Shown: positions 36,201 through 48,200 of the stretch, in pieces
Layout: every line of letters begins with the position of its first letter
Numbering within the stretch: position 1 is the stretch's first letter
Assembly: GCF_932526225.1 (NCBI RefSeq)
Contig: NC_064048.1
Span: 11,046,688-11,110,687 of the forward strand
DNA from: Nematostella vectensis
Lineage: Eukaryota > Cnidaria > Anthozoa > Actiniaria > Edwardsiidae
Reading direction: 5' to 3'
Length of the DNA: 64,000 nt
Position numbers and translations under genes: made by a program
Notes under the pieces: model-generated
Told to the model about the DNA's origin: nothing
Database searches by the model: none
What the model saw: only the letters and a program-made list of their open reading frames with translations

Positions 36201-39200
36201 AGCAGTCAGATCAATAACAGAGAGATCTCTACAGAGAGAAGCAGTCAGATCAATAACAGAGAGATATCTATAGGGAGAAGCAGTGAGATCAATAACAGAG
36301 ACATCTCTACAGAGAGAAGCAGTCAGATCAATAACAGAGAGATATCTATAGGGAGATGTGAGATCAATAACAGAGAGATATCTACAGAGAGAAGCAGTGA
36401 GATCAATAACAGAGAGATCTCTACAGAGTGAAGCAGTCAGATCAATAACAGAGAGATCTCTACAGAGAGAAGCAGTGAGGTCAATAACAGAGAGATATCT
36501 ATAGGGGGAAGCAGTGAGATCAATAACAGAGAGATATCTATAGGGAGAAGCAGTCAGATCAATAACAGTGAGATATCTACAGAGAGAAGCAGTCAGATCA
36601 ATAACAGAGAGATCTCTACAGAGAGAAGCAGTCAGATCAATAACAGAGAGATCTCTACAGAGAGAAGCAGTCAGATCAATAACAGAGAGTTATCTATAGG
36701 GAGATGTGAGATCAATAACAGAGAGATATCTACAGAGAGAAGCAGTGAGATCAATAACAGAGAGATCTCTACAGAGTGAAGCAGTCAGATCAATAACAGA
36801 GAGATCTCTACAGAGAGAAGCAGTCAGATCAATAACAGAGAGATCTCTACAGAGAGAAGCAGTGAGATCAATAACAGAGAGATATCTACAGAGAGAAGCA
36901 GTCAGATCAATAACAGAGAGATCTCTACAGAGAGAAGCAGTGAGGTCAATAACAGAGAGATATTTATGAGAATAGCAGTTAGATCAATAACAGAGAGATA
37001 TCTATAGGGAGAAGCGGTGAGATCAATAACAGAGAGATATCTATAGGGAGAAGCGGTGAGATCATAACAGTGAGATATCTATGAGAATAGCAGTCAGATG
37101 AATAACAGAGAGATATCTATAGGGGGAAGCGGTGAGATCAATAACAGTGAGATATCTACAGAGAGAAGCAGTCAGATCAATAACTAACAGTAAAATATCT
37201 ACAGACGATAGGTCATTTTGTGACCCTTACTTCAATAAAAGACAGATATTTTTATTGGGGATTGGGGGGTATATTTCACTAGTTCCAATAAAATACCACC
37301 TTTTGTACCTACCCAAGATATTTGGCATCATCGCTTGTAACCCATTCTCCAAGATGCGACATGATTGGTGCATCCGCCCTGTCGAGACAAGATGAATATT
37401 GAAACGCCTGTCAAATTAGCAGGAATGTTTACTACAAACCATCACTTATCAGGAAATCAAAGTCAGGATAGCAATGATGGTTAGAATCGGTGCCTTCATG
37501 TGTGCCTAGGGAGTATTGGATGGGGAGAGTAATTTGAAGAAGTGTTTAAAAAAAGATGTTGTACAGATTATACTAACAATGTTTTGGGGAATTCCTCAGA
37601 TTTAGAGATTTCAAAACCGAAAATATTGTAACAATAAATTGCTCCTATTTTAGGATGAATAAATTACAAAATCCGATTGCTCGCCAGAGTCCAGTTCAGG
37701 TGTGGTTTGTTTAGAAATTAACAAAAAGACAGGCAATAATAAAAATAATAAAAACCAGCAGGCCCGTAGCAAGGGGGGGGGGGGTTTTCGGATGAACCAC
37801 CCCACTCGACTGGATGGTCTGTCCCGATGAAGGAAAGTTGAGTACTACTACAAGCTAGGACGAGCTACCTAAGAGAAAATGGTCTGCTAAATGGGTAACC
37901 CCCCCCCCCCCCCCGTTCAAAATCCTGGCTATGGGCCTGACCAGGTGCCCACCCACACAACTAGAGGGGATGGTATTGCAGAATTCAGAGTATGCACAAA
38001 AAACAGAGATCAACTCTAAACTGGAAAAAAAAATATTAAGTGGAAACATCTTAGGGTCTTGGCCCCGTACGCAGTTCTGCTCAAGGTTAAACCAATCAGC
38101 TATCAAGCTACTGTATGATTTGCGGTTTGCACGGCGCAGATTTGCGCGGTTTGAGCCAATCAGAGGTTATAGATCTCGGTGACATCAAGGAGGTGTTGAC
38201 ATACAATAACCAGACTACTCTGTATGACATAAATATCTGGTTATTACAGAGGTCAAAGCCATTGTTAATTCTCAAACAAAAGGTTAAACAAAACCTCTGA
38301 AAGACAGAGTAGTCTGGTTATTGTATGTCAACACCTCCTTGATGTCACCGAGATCTTTAACGTCTGATTGGCTCAAACCGCGCAGATCTGCGCCGTGCAA
38401 ACCCCAAATCATAGCTCGATAGCTGTGGGTTTAACCTTGAGCAGAACTGCGTACGGGGCCAGGACCCTAAGATGGTTTTTTTTTTCCAGTTTAGAGTTGA
38501 TCTCTGTTAAAAGTGGATTGGATATCCCTCCCCCATTGAATCTGCCTGTGGAATAATCGCACGTGGAGTAAAGGCACTCACCAGGTGTGTTCAGCATTGT
38601 AACCAACCTACAAAAAAATAGAGACACTAAGCTTATATCAAAGAGGGATGAGAGTTGATTACTCTCACAGAGTAAACAAGGGCTGCTCAAACTTCTTCAA
38701 ATAATTTTCGAACACTTTTTATCAACTCACAATTACATGACCAGACAGTGACAACTCTTGTCATCAATTTTCATACTGAATTTGAACATGTTCAAAGTTG
38801 ATGAGAGCACAAAGTCAAACTGTAATGGGAGTTCAAGCTGTCATCATCTCTCATCTCTGTTTGAAGAACGTTTACATGTGTAAAAGCAAGCTATACTGTG
38901 CATTGTGAGTGGAATAATAAAGGTCTTCCTTTCTTACCCGGCCATTTTTGTAGATGGTTATACAGAATGACTTGTCAAACCAGACGTTATGACCATTTCC
39001 AGTCAAAGCCGCCTTGCCAAATATGTCAATATTTTTTGAAGATTCCTATAAAAAAAAAGACTTTTTTAGATAAAAACCATCAAGGTCGGAAAAAATATGT
39101 GAACATGCAAAAATAAAAATAATAGCTTCTTGTCCTGCTGTGTATATCTGTGTGTTAGCTATGCTTAATTGATTGATATTTTTCAATGTATCTTCAATGT

Positions 39201-42200
39201 CCGACTGAGAGTAAACAACTTACCCCTTGGTAATCCATCTCTTTTTCATCCAGACACATAAAAAATGCAGCCTGCAAAAAAATATTCGGATGAGATAACC
39301 AAAAAACAGGCTTTAAATAAACAGTAGCAACATCATTTGGGTAGTCACATACCCTCTCTATAGCTTCAAGGGAGGCTTTGTTGACACCTTGTCCAAAGTA
39401 TTTGCTGCGGGTATCAGCCCACGTTGTCCTGCACAACCAGGCATTATTTTTATAAGATAGCTAGATGGGTCACAAGTCTACATTGTGTAACTTTGAAAGA
39501 GATCTGTTGGTAGGATTTTAGTTGAGATAATGATTTTATAATGACTTTAACCATGTAGCCGGTGACGGGAAATGAAAAGATGCTAAAAGAAGTTTGTACT
39601 AACTGCTGGTATAATTGTACTGTTCCAAAAGAAGTAGCTACAATGAATTTGTGAATCCAATGACTCTCAGTTTAGCTGGAATGCTGAATTACGAGAGCAA
39701 AGATACAATTAGGTTGAGTCAAGGGCACACTGTAGCAAGGCGCCTCAGCCAGCTGATATACGATTAATGTCTGATTACCGAACACAACTTCAATCAAGAA
39801 GTGTTTTTTGTGGATGGAGGAAAACCAGACAACCCAGAGATAAACCCCTCAAAGGAAAGGCATATACCAGCCAATTTTCATTTAAGCGAAAGTAAAATCA
39901 TTCGAACTAAAAGGAAATACATTAACGAACTTTACATAATTGAGTGCACACAATTGCATTTTCTTAACATTCATTTACACTATTCGACAACCAGGAATGA
40001 AAAATCCATTTTCATTTGCGCGTTGGTACATAACAATAGCACAAATAAAATATCAATAATACGAGAACTCGCAATCAATACAGTGAAAGAAATATTCATT
40101 AACATTTTTATTACATCGGGTGCAAACAATAGTATTTTGTGAAAGTCATTTGCATGCTTCTTATAAACGTTAGCGCCTCCATACAAAGAATAAGCCCTTT
40201 ATGACAAACAATATCCTAAAATAATTATTCAATTTACTTCTCGTTTTTTTGTGCCCTTATGATGCACATACAGTCAAAATAAATGATACTAACGCTAAAA
40301 AATTAATATTCGATCATTTCGCCGTTTTAACCCGGGCCCAAATACAGAAAAAAAAATGTTGCCGCCCTACAGTCCGTTTCTTAACCCTGGAAGCGCTTCA
40401 ACAAAACATCAACACCATCACACTGCCAAAATGTGCCGAATGGTATAGGTTCATGCAAACCTATCTACCACGCTGCCTCAACGGCGAAATGATCGAAGGG
40501 TGATTTTTGAGAACTAGTATCATTTATTTTGCATGTATGTGCATTATTAGGGCACAAATAGACGATAATTAATTAAATAATTATTTTAGGATATTGTTTG
40601 TCATAAAGGGCTTATTGTTTGTACGGAGGCACTAACGTTTGTAAGAAGCATGCAAATGACTTTCACAAAATACTATTGTTTGCACTAGCTGTAATAAAAA
40701 TGTTAATGAATATTTCGTTTACTGTATTGATTGCGAGGTCTTGTATTATTGATATTTTGTTTGTGTTATTGTTATGTATCAACACGGAAATGAAAATAGA
40801 TTTTTTATTCCTGGTTGTCGAATAGTGTAAATGAATGTGAAGAAAATGCAATTGTGTGCACTCAATTATGTAAAGTTCATTAAATGTATTTCTTTTAGTT
40901 CGAATGATTTTACTTTTGCTTAAATGACAGTACATCGGCGTAAATCTTTGTAATTTTGACTAAAATGAATGCGTATTTCTCGGTAATGAAAAGCAAAAGG
41001 TGTACTACATTATATTTTATGTCTATTGTCAGGGAAACTTTGGAAACATAGTAAATCAGCCAAACAAGTGTAAAATGGAATAATATCATAAGCATACACC
41101 TACATGTATGAACATGTATTCTTGGAAGCTGGCCCCTATTGGCTGAAGTAGTTAATTTTGCTTAAGGAATGGTCGCATTAACATTAACATGGTTGGTGAT
41201 TGTTTTTACCTGTTTGCAGTAGTTAATGCCGGCAAAAGCTCTTCTCCCTGGACAGGCTCCGATTTGTCCTCAAGAATCTTCTCAATTTGACTGAGGAAAA
41301 CAATGGGGAACAAATGTAAAGACAATATAATGCCAAAGCTTTGTAGTGACAATGTTTCAAGTGCCCCTGGTCATAAATGCACAGATTAAAATCATCAATT
41401 TATCGTTGGTGGAAATGAAAGAAGATCTGTATTGAATTTTGATGGGCTCTTATACTGTACACTAACATAAAGGTTATAAGACCAAAGTGAAGAAATATGG
41501 CAAAAAATATTAGAAATACTAGGGCCATCTATTACAACACTCAATGCGATGTGTGCTCTCATAGAAAAAAAAAGAACTTTGCTATGATTTCTCTTCAAAA
41601 CGTTGTTTATAAGAAATATCTCTGATCTTCGTCCATTAAACAAAGAAAAAGTTACATATGGCCCATGCAGCATGTTTGAGTTATTTATGCCCATGTAGGG
41701 GGGGGGGGGGTAGCTACTGGTCTGTTTAAGGGGGTGTCGCCAAAAGTCTGTAACCATGTTATCTGAAATAACATAAGCCCCTACGAGCAGCATGCCCCCA
41801 TATAGTGACTGTAGGGGAGAACCCCCATCAGGACATAGTTTATTTGTCATCATAAAAATACCATTCAAGATCTGCTGGCTTGAGCAAAGTCCCTCTGAAA
41901 TACAATTCCAATTTGTAGAATCTCCCGCGGTGATATATCGCCACATGGGATGAGCTCCTATGGTGCTCAATTTTGTCTAAGAAAGGCAAAAATGACTTTT
42001 AATTAAGAGTTACACACAGTGACTCTAGCAGGGCCCTTTTATAGGGTGCAATATTTCTCCACAAATAGTATACATGAAAAAAGTTATCCTTTCTGATTGG
42101 CTAAGAGCAGTGCAATTTATAGGAAATACAGTGCAAAAAATAGGAAATACAGCGCAATTATGATAATTTTTGAAACTAACTTATACAATTAATTCCAAAT

Positions 42201-45200
42201 TGAACTTGAAGTAGTATGATTACCTATATTAAATGAGCCTTATTCAACTGAATACCTTGTTCTTTGCCAGGGATACGTGTCGTGTTGAATGTTCTTCTAA
42301 ATTGCTCAGAGCACAAGGGAACAATGCCCATGGCAAATTGCTATAAATAAAATATCAATATTTGATACAATTCAATTCAATTTAGATCAATTCAATAAAT
42401 GCTTGCAAAAGGTACATCTCATATCTGGGCTGTTTTCTCACTACTTTCTTCCTGTCCCATCTTTTCATACACCTCTTTCAACAAATCAACATACAGGTCC
42501 AAGGCGCTATTCCATAATCTGCTAAATACACTGCTAAATAATCTACTTGCAGTAAATACACTGCTAAATAATCTACTTGCAGTAATAAATACCCCCCCCC
42601 CCCCCCTCCCTGACAAGTTAACTTGCGGTCATAAATAATCCTTCCACTTCTTCTTGACAAGTTAATACTTACCGGTTCAAGGCGCTCTTTCATAATCTGC
42701 TTACGGTAATAGATCAGGGCGAAGATCATGTTGGCTGCTCTAGCACTCTGGAGCTTAGTAGGGTGATTAATACTATCCTGAAGACAAAAATTGTATATTA
42801 TTAACATGTTTTGTGTTATTGATACTATCCTGAAGACAGAAATTGTATATTATTCACATTTCACTTACCACACCATAATAGTTGCTGTTGATAAGCAGAG
42901 GAGCCCTGGAACTGAGGTACACATACTGCTCCCACCAGTCTGACACCTGTGGAATAAGGGACCATCAGTATATTCAAAGGCAGGCCTTAACATTAGATAA
43001 ATAGCAGTAGTCTCAAGATTTTGAGACTTTTTTTATAGGATTTCGGGCAAATCTCCTTTTGCTTAGACAATCAATGGTAATGAATGGTAATACGTTATCA
43101 AATTCTAGGAAACATGCCAGAATTTGCGTAAATATAGAGGACATGCAACATGGTCAAGCTACTTATTTTTCAACCTTGAGTTTGATGTCAAGTAATGTTC
43201 AGCCCAGACATACCCAGTTTGAAGACCACCATGATTTAAGCACAAGGTAACGCTGAAGCTTCTCTCCAATTGTGGCCTGAAAAGAACAAACAGGTTTATT
43301 ACATCACATGTAAATAGAAGCATCACACACTTACAGCGCGACCAGTAAAACCGTGAACACCGGAAATGTGTATGGAATGTTTTTTTTTCTGACCATTTAC
43401 TCGCGAGATATAAATAGTCGACTAGACACATGTCTCAACAAGTCTCAGTGTCAGAATTCTCGAGTCTGATTCGTCAGAAGACAATAAACATTCCACACAG
43501 ATTTTAGGTGTCCACGGTTTGACAGCAGCTTGAAAAATCCTCAACACAGACATGCAAAGGCGCAGGATTTTTTTTTTTTTTGGGGGGGGGCTCCTTTGGC
43601 CATTCAATACAGCTACTAGCCTTTATCTTTTTTAACACATTTGTTTCTCAATTTTCCTTCCCTTCCTTTTCCCCCCACCCACCACCCATTCACTCCATGG
43701 CTATGGGCATGTATATAGACAGCAGCACCCACCGATGGGAGCTGGGCGAGGCACACTCCACATGGGTAGAAAAAAAATAAATCATTATGCACTAAATTAC
43801 GCAGAATTTTGCAATACAATTTTTTTAAATCAAAATTTTGTGTGATTCTTTACTGAATCATGCACTAAATTACACGGAATATCAACTGTTACGTCCAAAC
43901 TACATTATGTACTGAAGGAAAGCACGAAATAACTTGAAAAGGTTAATTTTTTGCGCGAAAATATCTTAGGTGAGTTTTCATTGGCTCTTTGCCACCAGCC
44001 CGAAATTCAGTTCGAAATTTCACACTCCTACGAAGAATATCTCTCCTTTTTTTACGAGAAATAGAGGTAAGAACCCTAAAAGAACACATCAGCTGTGCAC
44101 TTAAATGTTTTTTCTTTCAAAATTTTGCCAAATTACGAGGGATTACGCAGAAATTTGTGGATCACGCGGATTATGCAGAGAAAGCCAAATTACACGCTTC
44201 TGCACAAGCGCGTAATTCCAGAAGCCCTGTCTAGTTATACAGAGAATTGTTAGATTTCTAACAAGGTCTGTGACCCCCTCACCAAATCCTGCCTACACCT
44301 ATACCTTTTTTTCATTCTTTTAATTAAAATCGCACAGTGCCATACCTTGAACTCAGCAGCAAGTGTCTTCATTCTTGAAAGCTGATCTTTGTCCATGACT
44401 GGTTCCACAGACTCCAGATACTACAAGATATCAATCATATGAGCATACATGTTTTTGCTTTGATTTTTCTTCTTTTTTTTATGTTTTTGTTCGCTGTTGG
44501 TTCAAATGAGATTGATAGTGGAATACCTTTGCGATTGTGCTGTCCAGGTTAGGAACCGGCATATAAGGGATGGAGTTCTGGTAGCTGTACAACAGTGGTG
44601 TGCGTCCCCCGAACAACCGCACCATCGTCTATGATTACACAATAGGTATTTTTAAACTGAAGTTTACAAATACCATAGTAAAGAAATAAAATGCATATAC
44701 ATATACCATTGTCTTTCTGGATTTTACATACAAGTAATGAATATTGAGAGAATGATAAAAAAGGCTAAAGCAGGATGTGTTTTTTTAAAATAATTAATAA
44801 AATAAATAAATATAGGGGGTAGATGAAGGGGTAGGAAGAGAAAGAAAATTGAGAAACAATTTTGCAAAAAGGAAAAGGTGAACTGGCAAAGGGAGTCCCC
44901 TCCCCTCTATTTTCCGAGTTGCTAAACCATTGAAGAACAATAAAGATCCTTGATGCATCTACTGTACCCCTATATTTATTAATTTTATTAATTATTATTA
45001 TTTTATTTCTTTAAAAAATGGAGAGAGGGGGCAGCGTCACCTGCTCCTAGATCAGCCCTCAAAAATGCTGGTAAAAGGCAAGTTATATTGTACTTATTCC
45101 TCAATAAAAGGCAAGTTATATTGTACTTATTCCTCAATAAAAGGCAAGTTATATTGTACTTATTCCTCAATAAAAGGCAAGTTATATTGTACTTATTCCT

Positions 45201-48200
45201 CAATAAAAGGCAAGTTATATTGTACTTATTCCTCAATAAAAGGCAAGTTATATTGTACTTATTCCTCAATAAAAGTCAAGTTATATTGTACTTATTCCTC
45301 AATAAAAGGCAAGTTATATTCTACTTATTCCTCAATAAAAGTCAAGTTATATTGTACTTATTCCTCAATAAAAGGCAAGTTATATTGTACTTATTCCTCA
45401 ATAAAAGGCAAGTTATATTGTACTTATTCCTCAATAAAAGGCAAGTTATATTGTACTTATTCCTCAATAAAAGGCAAGTTATATTGTACTTATTCCTCAA
45501 TAAAAGGCAAGTTATATTGTACTTATTCCTCAATAAAAGGCAAGTTATATTGTACTTATTCCTCAATAAAAGGCAAGTTATATTGTACTTATTCCTCAAT
45601 AAAAGGCAAGTTATATTGTACTTATTCCTCAATAAAAGGCAAGTTATATTGTACTTATTCCTCAATAAAAGGCAAGTTATATTGTACTTATTCCTCAATA
45701 AAAGGCAAGTTATATTGTACTTATTCCTCAATAAAAGGCAAGTTATATTGTACTTATACCTCAATAAAAGGCAAGTTATATTGTACTTATTCCTCAATAA
45801 AAGGCAAGTTATATTGTACTTATTCCTCAATAAAAGGCAAGTTATATTGTACTTATTCCTCAATAAAAGGCAAGTTATATTGTACTTATTCCTCAATAAA
45901 AGGCAAGTTATATTGTACTTATTCCTCAATAAAAGGCAAGTTATATTGTACTTATTCCTCAATAAAAGGCAAGTTATATTGTACTTATTCCTCAATAAAA
46001 GGCAAGTTATATTGTACTTATTCCTCAATAAAAGGCAAGTTATATTGTACAATACCTCAATAAAAGGCAAGACGAAAATTATGCAGAGTCAAATTCCAGT
46101 TTTTGGTGCTTTGTCTCAATAAAAGGCAAGTTATATTGTACTTACCCACCAGCACTTGGTGGTGAGGGATATTTTCCTATCAACAGATCAAGACAAATGC
46201 ATCAGAATGTGTATTCTACAGTGATTTAGGCAAAGGCTTTACTCTCATGAGCCAGCAGAATTAGGTTAATTAGGGTACCTCAAGCGTACCCTTCAAATCC
46301 AACTTGCAAAATAATATGTATACCCCTAACCCTGTTACTATGTAGCCCTTTGAGTGTCTCTACAACGCCAAGCTATTGTTACTAGAATGGTAAAACATTG
46401 ACTCTAAATATGTCATTTTTTATGGTATTGCTTTCTTTTTAAAGTTGCTATAAGAGCCAAGTTCTGATAGTTAGCCTTCATAGTCTTTTGGCAGTAAATT
46501 TTTTGGGGCCATTAGTTAGAAGCTTAGGTGATAATGTAACTAGGCTATTGTATTGTTGGTTATTTATATTACTGCATTTGCTGTAAAAAATGGCTCATAC
46601 ATAAAATACCTATTTCAGCAGTTGCCATAAGGATCATTTTCTTAACACTTTCTCTGCATGGCTTACCCCCTTGGCTCATACAGGAAACGCCTATATTTCA
46701 GCAGTTGCCGCAGGGTGAATTGCAGTATGTGCCCCATCAGCAGCCACAACACCGTCGCTACAGCCAACACAACAACTGCAATTACTGTTGACGGGCTCAT
46801 TCTTTGTGCTCTGTGAACAAAATATATAATCTCCTTGGTACAATATAATATTTTATATTGACTTTGTTTTGTTTTGTACATCTTCCAGTGATACTAGCTC
46901 CTGTGAGAGTAAGACTGTATTTTTCTGATTTTTTTTGGCATAAGGTCTCTAGGATGGTGACCCTTATTTGCTTCTGAAAAACACTCTCCTGCCCATCTTA
47001 AAAAAAAAAAAAATTATCATACCTGTCAACCCACGAAAATCTCAAAGCTAGATGTCTTTTGGGGAGGGGTGGGGTATATATATTTTTTGGGGGGAGGGTT
47101 GGGTATACCCTCACAGGTGGTCCGAAACCTAAAGCGGCTAGGTGGCTATCCTGCTATCATTATCAGTGAGCCAATCAGCACACCTTTACCAATCAGAAAG
47201 CAACCATGCACAATATAGATCATTTTCATTACTAATAGAAAATAGGCAAAATGTTGACTTTCTATAGAAGGATTTTTCTGAAGCTCTATAAAAATTGCTA
47301 AAAAGCAGGAGATTTTGTGTTCCATGTGGGAAAGCGGGAGCTACCGGTTACTTTTTTGTGTCACCAGCTACTATTTTAAAGAAATTGATTTAAAGTTCAA
47401 TTTGAACTAATAAAATAAAGGAGCTTCCACCCCCTACTTATCAATATCCACCGCCTTCTCTGAAACTTAATGAAACCTCTGGAAGGTCTAAAACAGTCTT
47501 ACATCTCCCATTCAAAAATAGTTCTTCTGCTAAGACTTGTCACAATACCACCAGCCAATCACAAGCAAGCTACTTTGAATTTTGACTGGTGGAGATTTTG
47601 ATATTATTTTCCTGTTCTGAAGGGTTGTTATTTGCAGAAGAAAATACGGGAACTTGAAACAGGCGATGCTGCTAGGGGCAATGAAAGCTTCATTTTGCGT
47701 CTTTTTACGATAACCACGTGCTCTGAATTTCGTAGGTGTTCGTGGGGGAGTGTCTTGAAAAATACACAGTATTACTACAAATACTGCCTTCCCGCACTTG
47801 TTAAGTATTTTAACGGTCCATTTTTTTAGATAAGCCGCACAAATAAAAAGTCTTTTATCGTCCCTTGAATCTATTCAAATAAAGAAGGATAAACAACACA
47901 ACATACGCTGCATTCAACAAGCAAATGCCTCTATACTAACAACAACATACGCTGCATTCAACAAGCAAATGCCTCTATACTAACAACAGCTTCATACAAA
48001 GAGCGTATCGATTTGTATTTTAGTCGATGGAACGATTATCTATTTGAGGAATAAGAAATCCTGAAACTCAATCTTCATCGAGGCACTAGTGTCACAAACA
48101 TTCGAGAGTCCACAGCAAAAACAATAACACAACGTTTCATTCGACTGCACACAAATAATCAAAGCACCAGTTTAGTCAATTTACCACACCTTCTAACATA

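Larger units (their letters stand above)
35868..41976 (-). other. CPT1: CPT1 exons 10-17: catalytic core with the active-site microexon
   Basis: Exons in transcript order: 10, 41862-41976; 11, 41210-41290; 12, 39353-39428; 13, 39224-39271; 14, 38938-39045; 15, 38582-38607; 16, 37313-37378; 17, 35868-35955. Exon 10 has [12 protein letters not shown] and LLKPADLE. Exon 12 has [16 protein letters not shown]. Exon 14 has WFDKSF. Exon 15 is only 26 nt and encodes VGYNAEHTW with the catalytic His. Exon 16 continues ADAPIMSHL. Exon 17 encodes [10 protein letters not shown] and TRLEWDIP. Phases close throughout. Confidence 0.92.

Noticed and set aside
35955-37200. CRISPR array (regularly spaced 39-bp repeats)
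   Set aside because: There are no unique spacers: the whole 39-bp unit repeats. The context is an animal intron.
39801-40142. Pair of similar ORFs (39801-40142 plus and 40663-40935 minus) as a gene family
   Set aside because: They are the two arms of one palindromic element read in mirror image.
41395-41970. 191-codon minus-strand ORF as a separate gene
   Set aside because: Its first part overlaps CPT1 exon 10 in another frame and the remainder is intron 10; no similarity to a known family was noticed.
45088-46122. 344-codon ORF and its partners on both strands
   Set aside because: Pure translation of the 33-bp array, whose length is a multiple of three. The strict repetition shows no codon-level selection.
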